A DNA stretch of 15,400 nt from Bacillaceae bacterium (GCA_030149685.1 JASLGI010000197.1:1-15400), one strand, 5' to 3'. Shown: positions 9,120-15,142, numbered from the stretch's first letter. The notes: a model not told the origin generated them from the sequence alone. Made by a program: numbers and translations.

Positions 9120-9877
9120 CGAAAGAACAAGAATGGATCGGTGGTAAAAACCCCGTCCTCGCCGCTTTAAAATCAGATCGAGACTTAAATAAAATATGGG
9201 TAGCAGAAGGTTTGAATAAACAGACATATCAAGAAATTATGGATTACGCATCGAAACAAAAGATTGTCGTTCAAACAGTACCCCGTAAACGATTAGACCA
9301 AATGGTTGATATTCCACACCAAGGAATTGTTGCGAGTGTGGCTGCTTATGAATATGCTACACTCGATGATTTGTTTGCACGAGCAGAAAGTCGTGGCGAA
9401 GATCCATTTTTCATTATGCTAGACGAATTAGAAGACCCGCACAATTTAGGTTCTATTTTACGAACGGCTGATGCAGTAGGAGCGCACGGTGTAATTATTC
9501 CAAAACATCGCTCAGTCTCTTTAACGAGTACTGTTGCAAAAGCATCGACAGGAGCGATTGAATTTGTGCCGGTCGTTCGCGTGACGAACTTATCACAAAC
9601 GGTCGACACGTTGAAAGAACGTGGCGTATGGGTAGCAGGAACTGACGCTGCTCAAGGTGGAGCTGTCGATTATCGTTATATGGACGCGACATTACCGCTT
9701 GCTTTAATTATCGGTAATGAAGGAAAAGGAATGTCGCCGAAATTGAAGAAACGTTGTGATTTTTTATATACGATTCCGATGCAAGGAAAAATTACATCAT
9801 TAAATGCAAGTGTAGCAACAGCGTTATTAATGTATGAAGTGTACCGGAAACGTCATCCGCTTAAAGGCGGTAAATGA
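9116..9877 (+). CDS. rlmB: 23S rRNA 2'-O-ribose methyltransferase RlmB (SpoU/TrmH family)
   Basis: This SPOUT-fold methyltransferase uses S-adenosylmethionine to methylate a ribose in 23S rRNA (G2251 in E. coli numbering for the family). The 253 residues have an N-terminal L30e-like substrate-binding domain (about 5-80) and the three SpoU motifs: [14 protein letters not shown] (107-120) with the conserved N110 and R116, [10 protein letters not shown] (197-206), and [15 protein letters not shown] (220-234). These residues form the knotted cofactor site. ATGA overlaps join it to mrnC upstream and yacP downstream, with a GGAGGAG site inside the end of mrnC. The specific target base is inferred from family and context; related TrmH enzymes look similar. 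Confidence 0.92.
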   Translation: MTKEQEWIGGKNPVLAALKSDRDLNKIWVAEGLNKQTYQEIMDYASKQKIVVQTVPRKRLDQMVDIPHQGIVASVAAYEYATLDDLFARAESRGEDPFFIMLDELEDPHNLGSILRTADAVGAHGVIIPKHRSVSLTSTVAKASTGAIEFVPVVRVTNLSQTVDTLKERGVWVAGTDAAQGGAVDYRYMDATLPLALIIGNEGKGMSPKLKKRCDFLYTIPMQGKITSLNASVATALLMYEVYRKRHPLKGGK

Positions 9878-10395
9878 AGCGACAAACAATTATGTTAATC
9901 GATGGATACAACATTATTGGAGATTGGCCTGAACTCCAACGATTAAAGCACCGGAATTTAGGATTAGCGCGTGACCGCTTAATTGATCGAATGACTGCTT
10001 ATCAAGCGCAAACAAAAAAACGTGTCATCGTCGTGTTTGATGCGCATATGCAAGAAGGAATGGAACATCGCGAAAAGAAAGATGCCATTGAAATAGTTTT
10101 TACGCAAGAGAATGAAACGGCCGATGAGCGGATTGAAAAACTCGTTTCAGAACTTCAAAATCGTTTAACGACGATTGAAGTAGCAACGAGTGATGCGACA
10201 GAACAATGGGTGACATTTGGAAAAGGAGCATCGAGAAAGTCTGCTCGAGAGCTAGAATTAGAGCTTGATCATATGGAGCGAACCGTAAGTAGTCGTGTAC
10301 GAAAGATGGAAAAACAACCGCATCGTTTAACGACGAGTGATCGAATCGATGCGGCAACAGCAGCTAAATTAGAACGTATTCGTCGCGGTCTATAA
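9874..10395 (+). CDS. yacP: NYN-domain endoribonuclease YacP/Rae1
   Basis: The 173 residues form a NYN (PIN-like) nuclease domain followed by a basic C-terminal tail. Acidic residues expected at the active site are visible: D10 in LIDGYNIIGDW, D56 in VFDAH, D84 in ETADERIEKL, and D107 in ATSDATEQ. The Bacillus homologue, renamed Rae1, enters the ribosomal A site and cleaves translated mRNAs. That function is taken from the family rather than seen here. Four-base overlap with rlmB and proximity to mrnC and sigH agree with the standard order. A GGCGG sequence precedes the ATG inside rlmB. Confidence 0.92.
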   Translation: MKRQTIMLIDGYNIIGDWPELQRLKHRNLGLARDRLIDRMTAYQAQTKKRVIVVFDAHMQEGMEHREKKDAIEIVFTQENETADERIEKLVSELQNRLTTIEVATSDATEQWVTFGKGASRKSARELELELDHMERTVSSRVRKMEKQPHRLTTSDRIDAATAAKLERIRRGL

Positions 10396-10418
10396 TCGAA
10401 AGATGAGGAGTGACGGAA

Positions 10419-11051
10419 TTGTCAACAATTGCAGCTCAAGTGGACGAAAAGACTTTGTTAGCAGCCGCTCGTCTTGGAGATGAAGAAGCTTGGCGTCAAT
10501 TAATTCAACAGCACGATACGATTATTAAAAAACATGTTCATTCATATTATCTCGTCGGTGGCGATAAAGAAGACTTGTATCAAGAAGGGTTGATCGGTTT
10601 ATGCCAGGCGATTCAAACGTATAATCATCAAAAAGCTAGTTTTTCAACATATGCTCATCTTTGTGTGAAGCGTCAATTGATCAATGCGATTCGAACAGAT
10701 ACGAGACAGAAGCATCAAGTGTTGAATATGTCGGTGTCATTCGAAGGCGACCGAATCATTACATTGACGAAGCATTCGGCTCCTTTGAGTGAAGTACTAG
10801 AAGATCCGACATCACCGATTCCAGAAGATACGATGATGAAAAGAGAATGCTATCATCTCATTCAATATTTTATGCAAAAATTACTCAGTCCATTTGAACG
10901 TCGCGTCTTTCTTTATTACGTTGAAGGAATGTCTTATGAAAAAATCGCTCAATTATTACAAAGGTCAGAAAAGTCGATTGACAATGCTTTACAGCGTTCA
11001 AAGCGAAAGTTAATTGTTCGAATTCACCAATATTTCGAAGAAGGCGAATAA
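10419..11051 (+). CDS. sigH: RNA polymerase sigma-H factor
   Basis: A sigma-70 family protein of about 210 residues. Region 2 is seen in DKEDLYQEGLIGLCQAI and ASFSTYAHLCVKRQLINAI, and region 4 in LSPFERRVFLYYVEGMSYEKIA followed by EKSIDNALQRSKRKL, whose SIDNALQR-K-RKL ending is characteristic of SigH. In Bacillus SigH directs transition-phase, competence and early sporulation genes. I prefer the TTG at 10419: GAGGAG at 10405-10410 is eight bases upstream. An in-frame GTG at 10410 would overlap that site. The middle segment between regions 2 and 4 differs considerably from my memory of the Bacillus protein. Context between yacP and rpmG supports the name. Confidence 0.88.
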   Translation: MSTIAAQVDEKTLLAAARLGDEEAWRQLIQQHDTIIKKHVHSYYLVGGDKEDLYQEGLIGLCQAIQTYNHQKASFSTYAHLCVKRQLINAIRTDTRQKHQVLNMSVSFEGDRIITLTKHSAPLSEVLEDPTSPIPEDTMMKRECYHLIQYFMQKLLSPFERRVFLYYVEGMSYEKIAQLLQRSEKSIDNALQRSKRKLIVRIHQYFEEGE

Positions 11052-11060
11052 GAAGTTCGA

Positions 11061-11089
11061 TTGACACGGTTTCTTTCAGGTGGTATTCT
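11061..11089 (+). promoter_or_regulatory. Sigma-A promoter for rpmG-secE
   Basis: A perfect -35 TTGACA (11061-11066), a 17-base spacer and a -10 TATTCT (11084-11089) preceded by TGG (extended -10). It starts ten bases after the sigH stop, so rpmG-secE is transcribed independently of sigH. Confidence 0.85.
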
Positions 11090-11125
11090 GTAACGGACTA
11101 CGGTCGTGAAGAAAAAGGTGAGAAA

Positions 11126-11275
11126 ATGTCTAAAAAAATCGTATTAAGTTGCGAGCGATGTGGGACGAGAAACTATTCTCTACCACGACCAAAAAACCAA
11201 GGGTCTGTACGTTTAGAATTACAAAAGTTTTGTTCACATTGTAATCAACGTACATTGCATAAAGAGTCGGTATGA
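11126..11275 (+). CDS. rpmG: 50S ribosomal protein L33 (zinc-binding type)
   Basis: A 49-residue protein starting MSKKIVLSCERCGTRNY. It has two CxxC pairs (C9, C12 and C36, C39), placing it among the zinc-ribbon (C+) form of L33. An AAAGGTGAG ribosome binding site lies six bases before the ATG. Position between sigH and secE matches the second L33 copy (rpmGB) of Bacillus; cysteine-free paralogues used under zinc limitation would lie elsewhere in the genome. Confidence 0.93.
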   Translation: MSKKIVLSCERCGTRNYSLPRPKNQGSVRLELQKFCSHCNQRTLHKESV

Positions 11276-11432
11276 AAATAGAAGTACTTATAGATGTTGA
11301 GAAATGATGACGACATCTAAACAAGTAAAAAATAAAGCCGATACAAATGAAGAAATGAACAGCTTTATATAAAAAACGTTAAATAAAAGTAGCAGTTGAG
11401 AGAACTTTAAATGTTCGGAGGTTACGGAACTT

Positions 11433-11618
11433 ATGAAAAAGATTACCGGGTTTTTAAAAGCGGTCATCGCTGAAATGCGTAAAGTAAGTTGGCCGAAGAA
11501 AAAAGAATTAAAGAAATATACAGTAGTTGTTATTGCAACTGTCGTCTTCATGGCTGTATACTTCGGTGTAGTAGATTTTGCGATTTCGCGCATCATGGAT
11601 TGGTATATTGCGTTATAA
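11433..11618 (+). CDS. secE: Protein translocase subunit SecE
   Basis: SecE is the small clamp subunit of the SecYEG export channel. The 61-residue protein has the amphipathic motif AVIAEMRKVSWPKKKELKKY (residues 10-29), conserved in SecE of Gram-positive bacteria, followed by one membrane helix (about 30-52). GGAGG at 11417-11421 is 11 bases before the ATG, slightly long. A 157-base gap separates it from rpmG. Confidence 0.95.
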   Translation: MKKITGFLKAVIAEMRKVSWPKKKELKKYTVVVIATVVFMAVYFGVVDFAISRIMDWYIAL

Positions 11619-11649
11619 TTGATGAAGTATTCATATACATTTGAAAGAT

Positions 11650-11677
11650 CCCGTTTTTTTGAATGAACGGGTTTTTT
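11650..11677 (+). terminator. Terminator-type hairpin between secE and nusG
   Basis: CCCGTT (11650-11655) pairs with AACGGG (11666-11671) around a T-rich loop and is followed immediately by six T. A weak promoter-like pair (TTGCAC at about 11684, then TATTAA 17 bases on) follows it. nusG is therefore expressed by readthrough or by its own weak promoter. Confidence 0.7.
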
Positions 11678-11710
11678 CAGTTTGCACACATTTGACAGTT
11701 GAACTATTAA

Positions 11711-11740
11711 AGGAGGGACGGACGTAGAGTCCTCACCGCA
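11711..11740 (+). promoter_or_regulatory. nusG translation start region: distant Shine-Dalgarno with hairpin
   Basis: The only good ribosome binding site, AGGAGG at 11711-11716, ends 24 bases before the nusG ATG. GGAC (11720-11723) can pair with GTCC (11729-11732), which would shorten the effective distance to about 11 bases. Alternatively GAGG-GAC can pair with GTCCTC (11729-11734), hiding the site. No other start codon fits better. Confidence 0.5.
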
Positions 11741-12277
11741 ATGGAATTACAAAAGAAATGGTATGTTGTTCAAACATATTCAGGGCATGAAAACAGTGTA
11801 AAAGTGAATTTAGAAAAACGAGTCGAGACGATGGAAATGCAAGATCAAATTTTCCAAGTAATCGTACCGGAAGAAACAGTAGAAGAAGTAAAAGATGGAA
11901 AGAAAAAAGTTTATCAGCGTAAAATTTTCCCAGGATACGTATTAGTAGAGCTCATTATGACAGATGATTCATGGTATGTCGTACGTAATACACCAAACGT
12001 TACAGGTTTCCTCGGATCTTCAGGAGGCGGGGTAAAACCGACGCCGCTTTTACCGGAAGAAGTTGCATCAATTTTACAAAAAGTTGAAGAGGAAACGACT
12101 TCTGTCGATCTCGTCGTCGGTGATGAAGTTGCTATTTTAGAAGGGCCGTTTGAACATTTCCAAGGAAAAGTTCAAGAGATCGATATGGAAGTAGAAAAAG
12201 CGACAGTTCTCGTCGATATGTTCGGTCGAGAAACAAAAGTTGAACTAGAATTTGAAAAAATTCGTAAAGTAGACTAA
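11741..12277 (+). CDS. nusG: Transcription termination/antitermination factor NusG
   Basis: NusG binds RNA polymerase and modulates pausing, elongation and termination. The 178-residue protein has an NGN domain (WYVVQTYSGHE at 7-17 through about 110, with FPGYVLVE and MTDDSWYVVRNTPNVTGF) and a C-terminal KOW domain containing GDEVAILEGPFEHFQGKVQEI. Its length and opening match Bacillus NusG, confirming the ATG at 11741 despite the unusually distant ribosome binding site. It is separated from secE by a terminator-type hairpin, unlike a simple secE-nusG operon, and followed by a fresh promoter for rplK. Confidence 0.97.
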   Translation: MELQKKWYVVQTYSGHENSVKVNLEKRVETMEMQDQIFQVIVPEETVEEVKDGKKKVYQRKIFPGYVLVELIMTDDSWYVVRNTPNVTGFLGSSGGGVKPTPLLPEEVASILQKVEEETTSVDLVVGDEVAILEGPFEHFQGKVQEIDMEVEKATVLVDMFGRETKVELEFEKIRKVD

Positions 12278-12285
12278 GATTAAAC

Positions 12286-12314
12286 TTGCGAGATATTTTA
12301 AAAGGTGGTATCAT
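12286..12314 (+). promoter_or_regulatory. Sigma-A promoter for rplK-rplA
   Basis: -35 TTGCGA (12286-12291), 17-base spacer, -10 TATCAT (12309-12314) preceded by TGG as an extended -10. It starts nine bases after the nusG stop and gives a leader of about 125 bases before rplK. Confidence 0.75.
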
Positions 12315-12328
12315 TTCAAAGGTCAAGC

Positions 12329-12350
12329 TTACATTTTTTATAAAATGTAA
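12329..12350 (+). other. Perfect 9-bp AT-rich hairpin near the rplK transcript 5' end
   Basis: TTACATTTT (12329-12337) and AAAATGTAA (12342-12350) form a perfect inverted repeat around a four-base loop. It lies just downstream of the expected rplK transcription start. No T-tract follows, so it is more likely a 5'-stabilising hairpin than a terminator. Confidence 0.5.
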
Positions 12351-12394
12351 CTCAATGACAATCTACCGGCATTAGTCGATAGACACATATTGAA

Positions 12395-12419
12395 GTGGGA
12401 GGGGCAACCCAGTGACCAC
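12395..12419 (+). promoter_or_regulatory. Ribosomal protein L1-binding-like hairpin in the rplK leader
   Basis: GTGG (12395-12398) pairs with CCAC (12416-12419). After an asymmetric internal loop (GA opposite AGTGA), GGG pairs with CCC around a GCAA tetraloop. A short helix, asymmetric GA-containing loop and second helix is the layout of L1 regulatory sites that mimic the 23S rRNA L1 site. L1, encoded downstream as rplA, should repress translation here. Confidence 0.65.
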
Positions 12420-12446
12420 ACTACGGACTTTAAGGAGGTGTGTCTC

Positions 12447-12869
12447 GTGGCTAAAAAAGTAAGCACAATGGTAAAATTACAAATCCCAGCAGGGAAAGCA
12501 AACCCGGCACCGCCAGTTGGACCAGCATTAGGTCAAGCAGGTATTAACATTATGGGATTCTGTAAAGAATTCAACGCAAAAACAGCAGACCAAGCAGGAA
12601 TGATTATTCCTGTTGAGATAACTGTATTTGAAGACCGCTCATTTACTTTCATTACAAAAACTCCACCTGCATCAATTTTACTTAAAAAAGCAGCTAAAAT
12701 CGACAAAGGTTCAGGTGAACCAAACAAGAAAAAAGTTGCTACAGTAACTGAAGATCAGGTACGCGAAATCGCAGAGTTAAAAATGGAAGACTTAAACGCT
12801 GCATCAGTGGAAGCTGCGATGGAGATGGTTAAAGGTACAGCGCGCAGTATGGGAATCACTGTTAAGTAA
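12447..12869 (+). CDS. rplK: 50S ribosomal protein L11
   Basis: L11 binds the GTPase-associated region of 23S rRNA and is required for the stringent response through RelA-type enzymes. The 140-residue product reads [20 protein letters not shown] from its GTG start, followed by the conserved proline-rich [24 protein letters not shown]. The C-terminal RNA-binding domain includes [23 protein letters not shown]. The GTG at 12447 is supported by AAGGAGGTG ending about seven bases upstream; a longer frame from a TTG at 12390 lacks a site and would run through the L1-type leader hairpin. It is followed by rplA after a structured 110-base gap. Confidence 0.97.
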   Translation: MAKKVSTMVKLQIPAGKANPAPPVGPALGQAGINIMGFCKEFNAKTADQAGMIIPVEITVFEDRSFTFITKTPPASILLKKAAKIDKGSGEPNKKKVATVTEDQVREIAELKMEDLNAASVEAAMEMVKGTARSMGITVK

Positions 12870-12894
12870 TTTTCATACACGTCGTACGTTTCGT

Positions 12895-12928
12895 AGGTTG
12901 CGCCTTTTCTTAAGAAGGGACGCAACCT
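12895..12928 (+). other. Stable hairpin between rplK and rplA
   Basis: AGGTTGCG (12895-12902) pairs with CGCAACCT (12921-12928). Inside, CTTTTCTT/AAGAAGGG continues the stem after one mismatch, giving about 16 pairs. No T-tract follows. It could be a processing or stabilising element, or a weak attenuator. Confidence 0.6.
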
Positions 12929-12933
12929 TATTC

Positions 12934-12961
12934 GTGGGAGGTATAATTCCGCTAGCACCAC
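12934..12961 (+). promoter_or_regulatory. Second L1-binding-like element, upstream of rplA
   Basis: GTGGGAGG (12934-12941) repeats exactly the 5' arm of the rplK leader element. The CC at 12949-12950 and CCAC at 12958-12961 provide the two 3' strands. The terminal loop contains TATAATT and the lower internal loop differs from the first copy. It ends two bases before the GAGGAGG region of rplA, so protein binding there could block translation of L1 itself. Confidence 0.45.
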
Positions 12962-12979
12962 AAAGAGGAGGAAATATTA

Positions 12980-13678
12980 ATGGGTAAAAAATTCGAAGAC
13001 GCGATCAAAAAAATTGACCGCGAAAAAGAATATGAATATACAGAAGCAATCGAGCTTGCGAAAGAAACAAGCACGACAAACTTTGACGCAACTGTAGAAG
13101 TTGCATTCCGTTTAAACATTGACGTTTCTAAAAACGATCAACAAATCCGTGGAGCAGTAGTGCTTCCAAACGGAACGGGTAAAACACAAACAGTTCTCGT
13201 TTTCGCTAAAGGCGAAAAAGCGAAAGAAGCAGAAGCTGCAGGAGCAGACTTCGTTGGCGATGCAGAATTAATCGAAAAAATCCAAGGCGGATGGTTCGGT
13301 TTCGACGCAGTCGTTGCAACACCTGACATGATGGGAGAAGTTGGTAAAATCGGACGTGTCTTAGGACCAAAAGGTTTAATGCCAAACCCTAAAACAGGAA
13401 CAGTTACTTTCGACGTAGAAAAAGCTGTTAGCGAAATCAAAGCAGGTAAAGTTGAGTACCGTGCAGATAAAGCAGGTATTATCCACGCACCTATCGGAAA
13501 AGTTTCATTTGACACAGCTGACCTCGTGAAAAACTTCGAGAAAATGTTCAACACAGTTCTCGCAGCACGTCCAGCAGCAGTTAAAGGAACTTACATGCAG
13601 TCACTTCACGTGACAACAACGATGGGACCTTCTGTTAAAATTAATCCTTTAACAGCAGTACCAGCTGACGAAGAATAA
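12980..13678 (+). CDS. rplA: 50S ribosomal protein L1
   Basis: L1 forms the mobile stalk next to the ribosomal E site and, as a free protein, represses its own mRNA. The 232-residue product contains the hallmark region [19 protein letters not shown] in the middle domain and a C-terminal [11 protein letters not shown]. Length matches the family (about 230). GAGGAGG at 12965-12971 lies eight bases before the ATG. Two hairpins resembling L1 binding sites precede rplK and rplA, so autogenous control of both is likely. The rplJ promoter begins four bases after its stop codon. Confidence 0.97.
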   Translation: MGKKFEDAIKKIDREKEYEYTEAIELAKETSTTNFDATVEVAFRLNIDVSKNDQQIRGAVVLPNGTGKTQTVLVFAKGEKAKEAEAAGADFVGDAELIEKIQGGWFGFDAVVATPDMMGEVGKIGRVLGPKGLMPNPKTGTVTFDVEKAVSEIKAGKVEYRADKAGIIHAPIGKVSFDTADLVKNFEKMFNTVLAARPAAVKGTYMQSLHVTTTMGPSVKINPLTAVPADEE

Positions 13679-13681
13679 TAG

Positions 13682-13711
13682 TTGACAAACGTTTTTGTCC
13701 TATGCTATGCT
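13682..13711 (+). promoter_or_regulatory. Sigma-A promoter for rplJ-rplL
   Basis: Perfect -35 TTGACA (13682-13687), 18-base spacer, -10 TATGCT (13706-13711) preceded by TGC as an extended -10. It lies upstream of the L10 leader. Confidence 0.8.
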
Positions 13712-13744
13712 CTTCCATGGTAATAAATTGAATATCCATTTGTA

Positions 13745-13852
13745 CCGAAGACAGTAGGGGTGGCATGCCACATAATGATCCTACCGAGGACTGACGTTTA
13801 TTAACGACTATTCTACCCTCATGTCTTCTTTCGGAAGTATGAGGGTTTTTTT
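13745..13852 (+). promoter_or_regulatory. Ribosomal protein L10 leader with attenuator
   Basis: The segment 13745-13800 carries the L10 leader structure: CAG/CTG (13752-13754 with 13791-13793), GTAGG/CCTAC (13754-13758 with 13780-13784) and a GTGGC/GCCAC tip. It precedes a terminator at 13815-13852. GAAGACA (13747-13753) at the 5' edge is perfectly complementary to TGTCTTC (13822-13828) inside the terminator. That gives a simple switch: the pairing blocks the terminator, while L10(L12) binding to the leader sequesters the 5' strand and lets the terminator form. Confidence 0.9.
13815..13852 (+). terminator. Attenuator terminator of the L10 leader
   Basis: ACCCTCAT (13815-13822) pairs with ATGAGGGT (13839-13846). 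CTTC/GAAG extends the stem above one bulge, and seven T follow (13846-13852). Confidence 0.9.
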
Positions 13853-13892
13853 ATATCGGTATAAGTGCAACAAGTGATGAGGAGGTGTCAAG

Positions 13893-14405
13893 ATGAGCAA
13901 AATTTTAGATGCAAAAAAAGCAGTAGTTAGTGAAATTGCAGAAAAGATGAAAACAGCATCTGCTGTATTAGTAGTCGACTACCGTGGTCTTAAAGTAGAA
14001 CAAGCAACTGAATTACGTAAACAATTACGTGAAGCAGGCGTTGACTTCAAAGTTTACAAAAACACGATGGCACGTCGTGCGGCTGAAGAAACAGGATTTG
14101 AAGCATTAGTTCCACACTTAAAAGGACCTAACGCAATTGCATTCTCAGAAGAAGACGTAATTGCACCTGCAAAAGTATTACATACCTTCGCGAAAGAAAA
14201 CGAAGATTTAGTAATCAAAGCAGGAGTTATCGAAGGTGAAGAAGTAACTGTAGAAGAGATTCAAGCTCTCGCAGAACTTCCATCACGCGACGGTCTTTTA
14301 TCTATGCTTCTCAGCGTGCTCGAAGCACCAATGCGTAACGTTGCTCTCGCAGCAAAAGCAGTTGCAGACAAAAAAGCAGAAGAAGGCGAAGAAGAAGGCG
14401 CATAA
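13893..14405 (+). CDS. rplJ: 50S ribosomal protein L10
   Basis: L10 anchors L12 dimers to the ribosome, forming the stalk that recruits translation GTPases. The 170 residues show the N-terminal rRNA-binding domain ([20 protein letters not shown] and [20 protein letters not shown]), followed by the C-terminal helix that binds L12 and an acidic end rich in Glu and Ala. GAGGAGGTG lies a few bases before the ATG. Expression is governed by the L10 leader directly upstream, and rplL follows after 72 bases. Confidence 0.97.
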   Translation: MSKILDAKKAVVSEIAEKMKTASAVLVVDYRGLKVEQATELRKQLREAGVDFKVYKNTMARRAAEETGFEALVPHLKGPNAIAFSEEDVIAPAKVLHTFAKENEDLVIKAGVIEGEEVTVEEIQALAELPSRDGLLSMLLSVLEAPMRNVALAAKAVADKKAEEGEEEGA

Positions 14406-14419
14406 GCATCTCTTTCGTC

Positions 14420-14435
14420 GAGTGGCTTAACACTC
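14420..14435 (+). other. Small hairpin between rplJ and rplL
   Basis: GAGTG and CACTC form a five-base-pair stem around a six-base loop, 42 bases before the rplL start. No T-tract follows. It may adjust mRNA stability or the higher translation of rplL, but nothing else supports a specific role. Confidence 0.3.
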
Positions 14436-14477
14436 AACAACAAATAAAAAACAAAACCTATTAGGAGGAAATATACA

Positions 14478-14840
14478 ATGACTAAAGATCAAATCATTGA
14501 AGCAATTAAAGAAATGACAGTTCTCGAACTCAACGAATTAGTTGAAGCAATCGAAGAAGAATTCGGCGTAACAGCAGCAGCACCAGTAGCAGTAGCAGGA
14601 GGCGGAGACGCAGGCGGCGGAGCTGAGCAATCAGAATTCGACGTTATCCTTGCTGAAGCAGGAGCACAAAAAATCAAAGTTATCAAAGCAGTTCGCGAAA
14701 TTACAGGCCTCGGCTTAAAAGACGCGAAAGCAATGGTAGACGAAGCGCCTAAAGCAGTTAAAGAAGGCGTAGACAAAGAAGAAGCTGAAGAACTCAAAGC
14801 GAAACTTGAAGAAGTTGGCGCAGTAGTAGAACTTAAATAA
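14478..14840 (+). CDS. rplL: 50S ribosomal protein L7/L12
   Basis: L12 is the multi-copy stalk protein that stimulates elongation-factor GTPases. The 120 residues comprise the N-terminal dimerisation/L10-binding domain (1-32), an Ala/Gly-rich flexible hinge (about 33-50), and the conserved C-terminal factor-binding domain with [20 protein letters not shown] and [16 protein letters not shown] precedes the ATG by about ten bases. The gene ends the rplJ-rplL unit, followed by a strong terminator. The methyltransferase gene rsmC that follows it in Bacillus is absent. Confidence 0.98.
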   Translation: MTKDQIIEAIKEMTVLELNELVEAIEEEFGVTAAAPVAVAGGGDAGGGAEQSEFDVILAEAGAQKIKVIKAVREITGLGLKDAKAMVDEAPKAVKEGVDKEEAEELKAKLEEVGAVVELK

Positions 14841-14861
14841 GAAGCGATTCTTACAAAAAGC

Positions 14862-14895
14862 GAAAGCTCGTTCATCGGACGAGCTTTCTTTTTTT
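14862..14895 (+). terminator. Strong intrinsic terminator after rplL
   Basis: GAAAGCTCGT (14862-14871) pairs perfectly with ACGAGCTTTC (14879-14888) around a seven-base loop, followed by seven T (14889-14895). It lies 22 bases after the rplL stop. Confidence 0.92.
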
Positions 14896-14900
14896 AACGA

Positions 14901-14967
14901 GGACTCTCGTTGATGAAGCTTCATGCAGAGCGTGGATTTTTCATGAACGAAGAGTCCAAAGTTTTTT
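14901..14967 (+). terminator. Second, larger terminator-like hairpin downstream of rplL
   Basis: GGACTCT (14901-14907) pairs with AGAGTCC (14951-14957). After a bulged A, CGTT pairs with AACG, then after a G-G mismatch ATGAA pairs with TTCAT, giving about 16 pairs. Six T lie four bases further on (14962-14967). The 24-base cap includes part of a perfect palindrome, ATGAAGCTTCAT (14913-14924), which is an alternative fold. Confidence 0.6.
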
Positions 14968-15013
14968 GCACAATCGCCATAAACGAAAAAACGAAGAATG
15001 TCAAGGTAAAAAA

Positions 15014-15059
15014 TTGACTAAATGAATTTTATATGCTAGCATTGTATAATGCATATAAT
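15014..15059 (+). promoter_or_regulatory. Promoter cluster upstream of rpoB
   Basis: TTGACT (15014-15019), a 17-base spacer and TAGCAT (15037-15042) preceded by TGC form an extended -10 promoter. Two perfect TATAAT hexamers follow at 15045-15050 and 15054-15059 without good -35 boxes. The start site would lie near 15050-15067, giving an rpoB leader of about 230 bases. Confidence 0.65.
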
Positions 15060-15066
15060 GTTGCAC

Positions 15067-15142
15067 CTTTATGCACATCGAACTGTTTTAAGAAAGAAAA
15101 TAGTTTCAAACGATCGGGCAAATGCTCGCATCAAGCATAAAG
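15067..15142 (+). ncRNA. Candidate structured RNA element in the rpoB leader (three-way junction)
   Basis: CTTTATGC (15067-15074) pairs with GCATAAAG (15135-15142), enclosing two arms. Arm 1 is ATCG/CGAT (15077-15080 with 15111-15114), continued by AACTGTTTT/AAAATAGTT (15081-15089 with 15097-15105, one G-U). Arm 2 is CGGGC/GCTCG (15115-15119 with 15124-15128, one G-U) with a four-base loop. I recognise no known family. The fold is by eye only. Confidence 0.4.

Noticed and set aside
11288..11689. A 133-codon minus-strand frame covering secE
   Set aside because: Opposes an essential conserved gene and runs through a terminator; composition is AT-driven hydrophobic sequence with no start signals.
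11692..11697. TTGACA just upstream of nusG as a -35 box
   Set aside because: The position 17 bases downstream falls in GC-rich sequence with no -10; the only AT-rich candidate is far too close.
12390..12446. An upstream TTG extension of rplK
   Set aside because: It would translate through the L1-type leader hairpin and the AAGGAGGTG site; the GTG at 12447 gives the normal L11 length and N-terminus.
13138..13554. A 138-codon minus-strand frame inside rplA
   Set aside because: Antisense shadow of the codon pattern of a ribosomal protein gene; no ribosome binding site or family resemblance.
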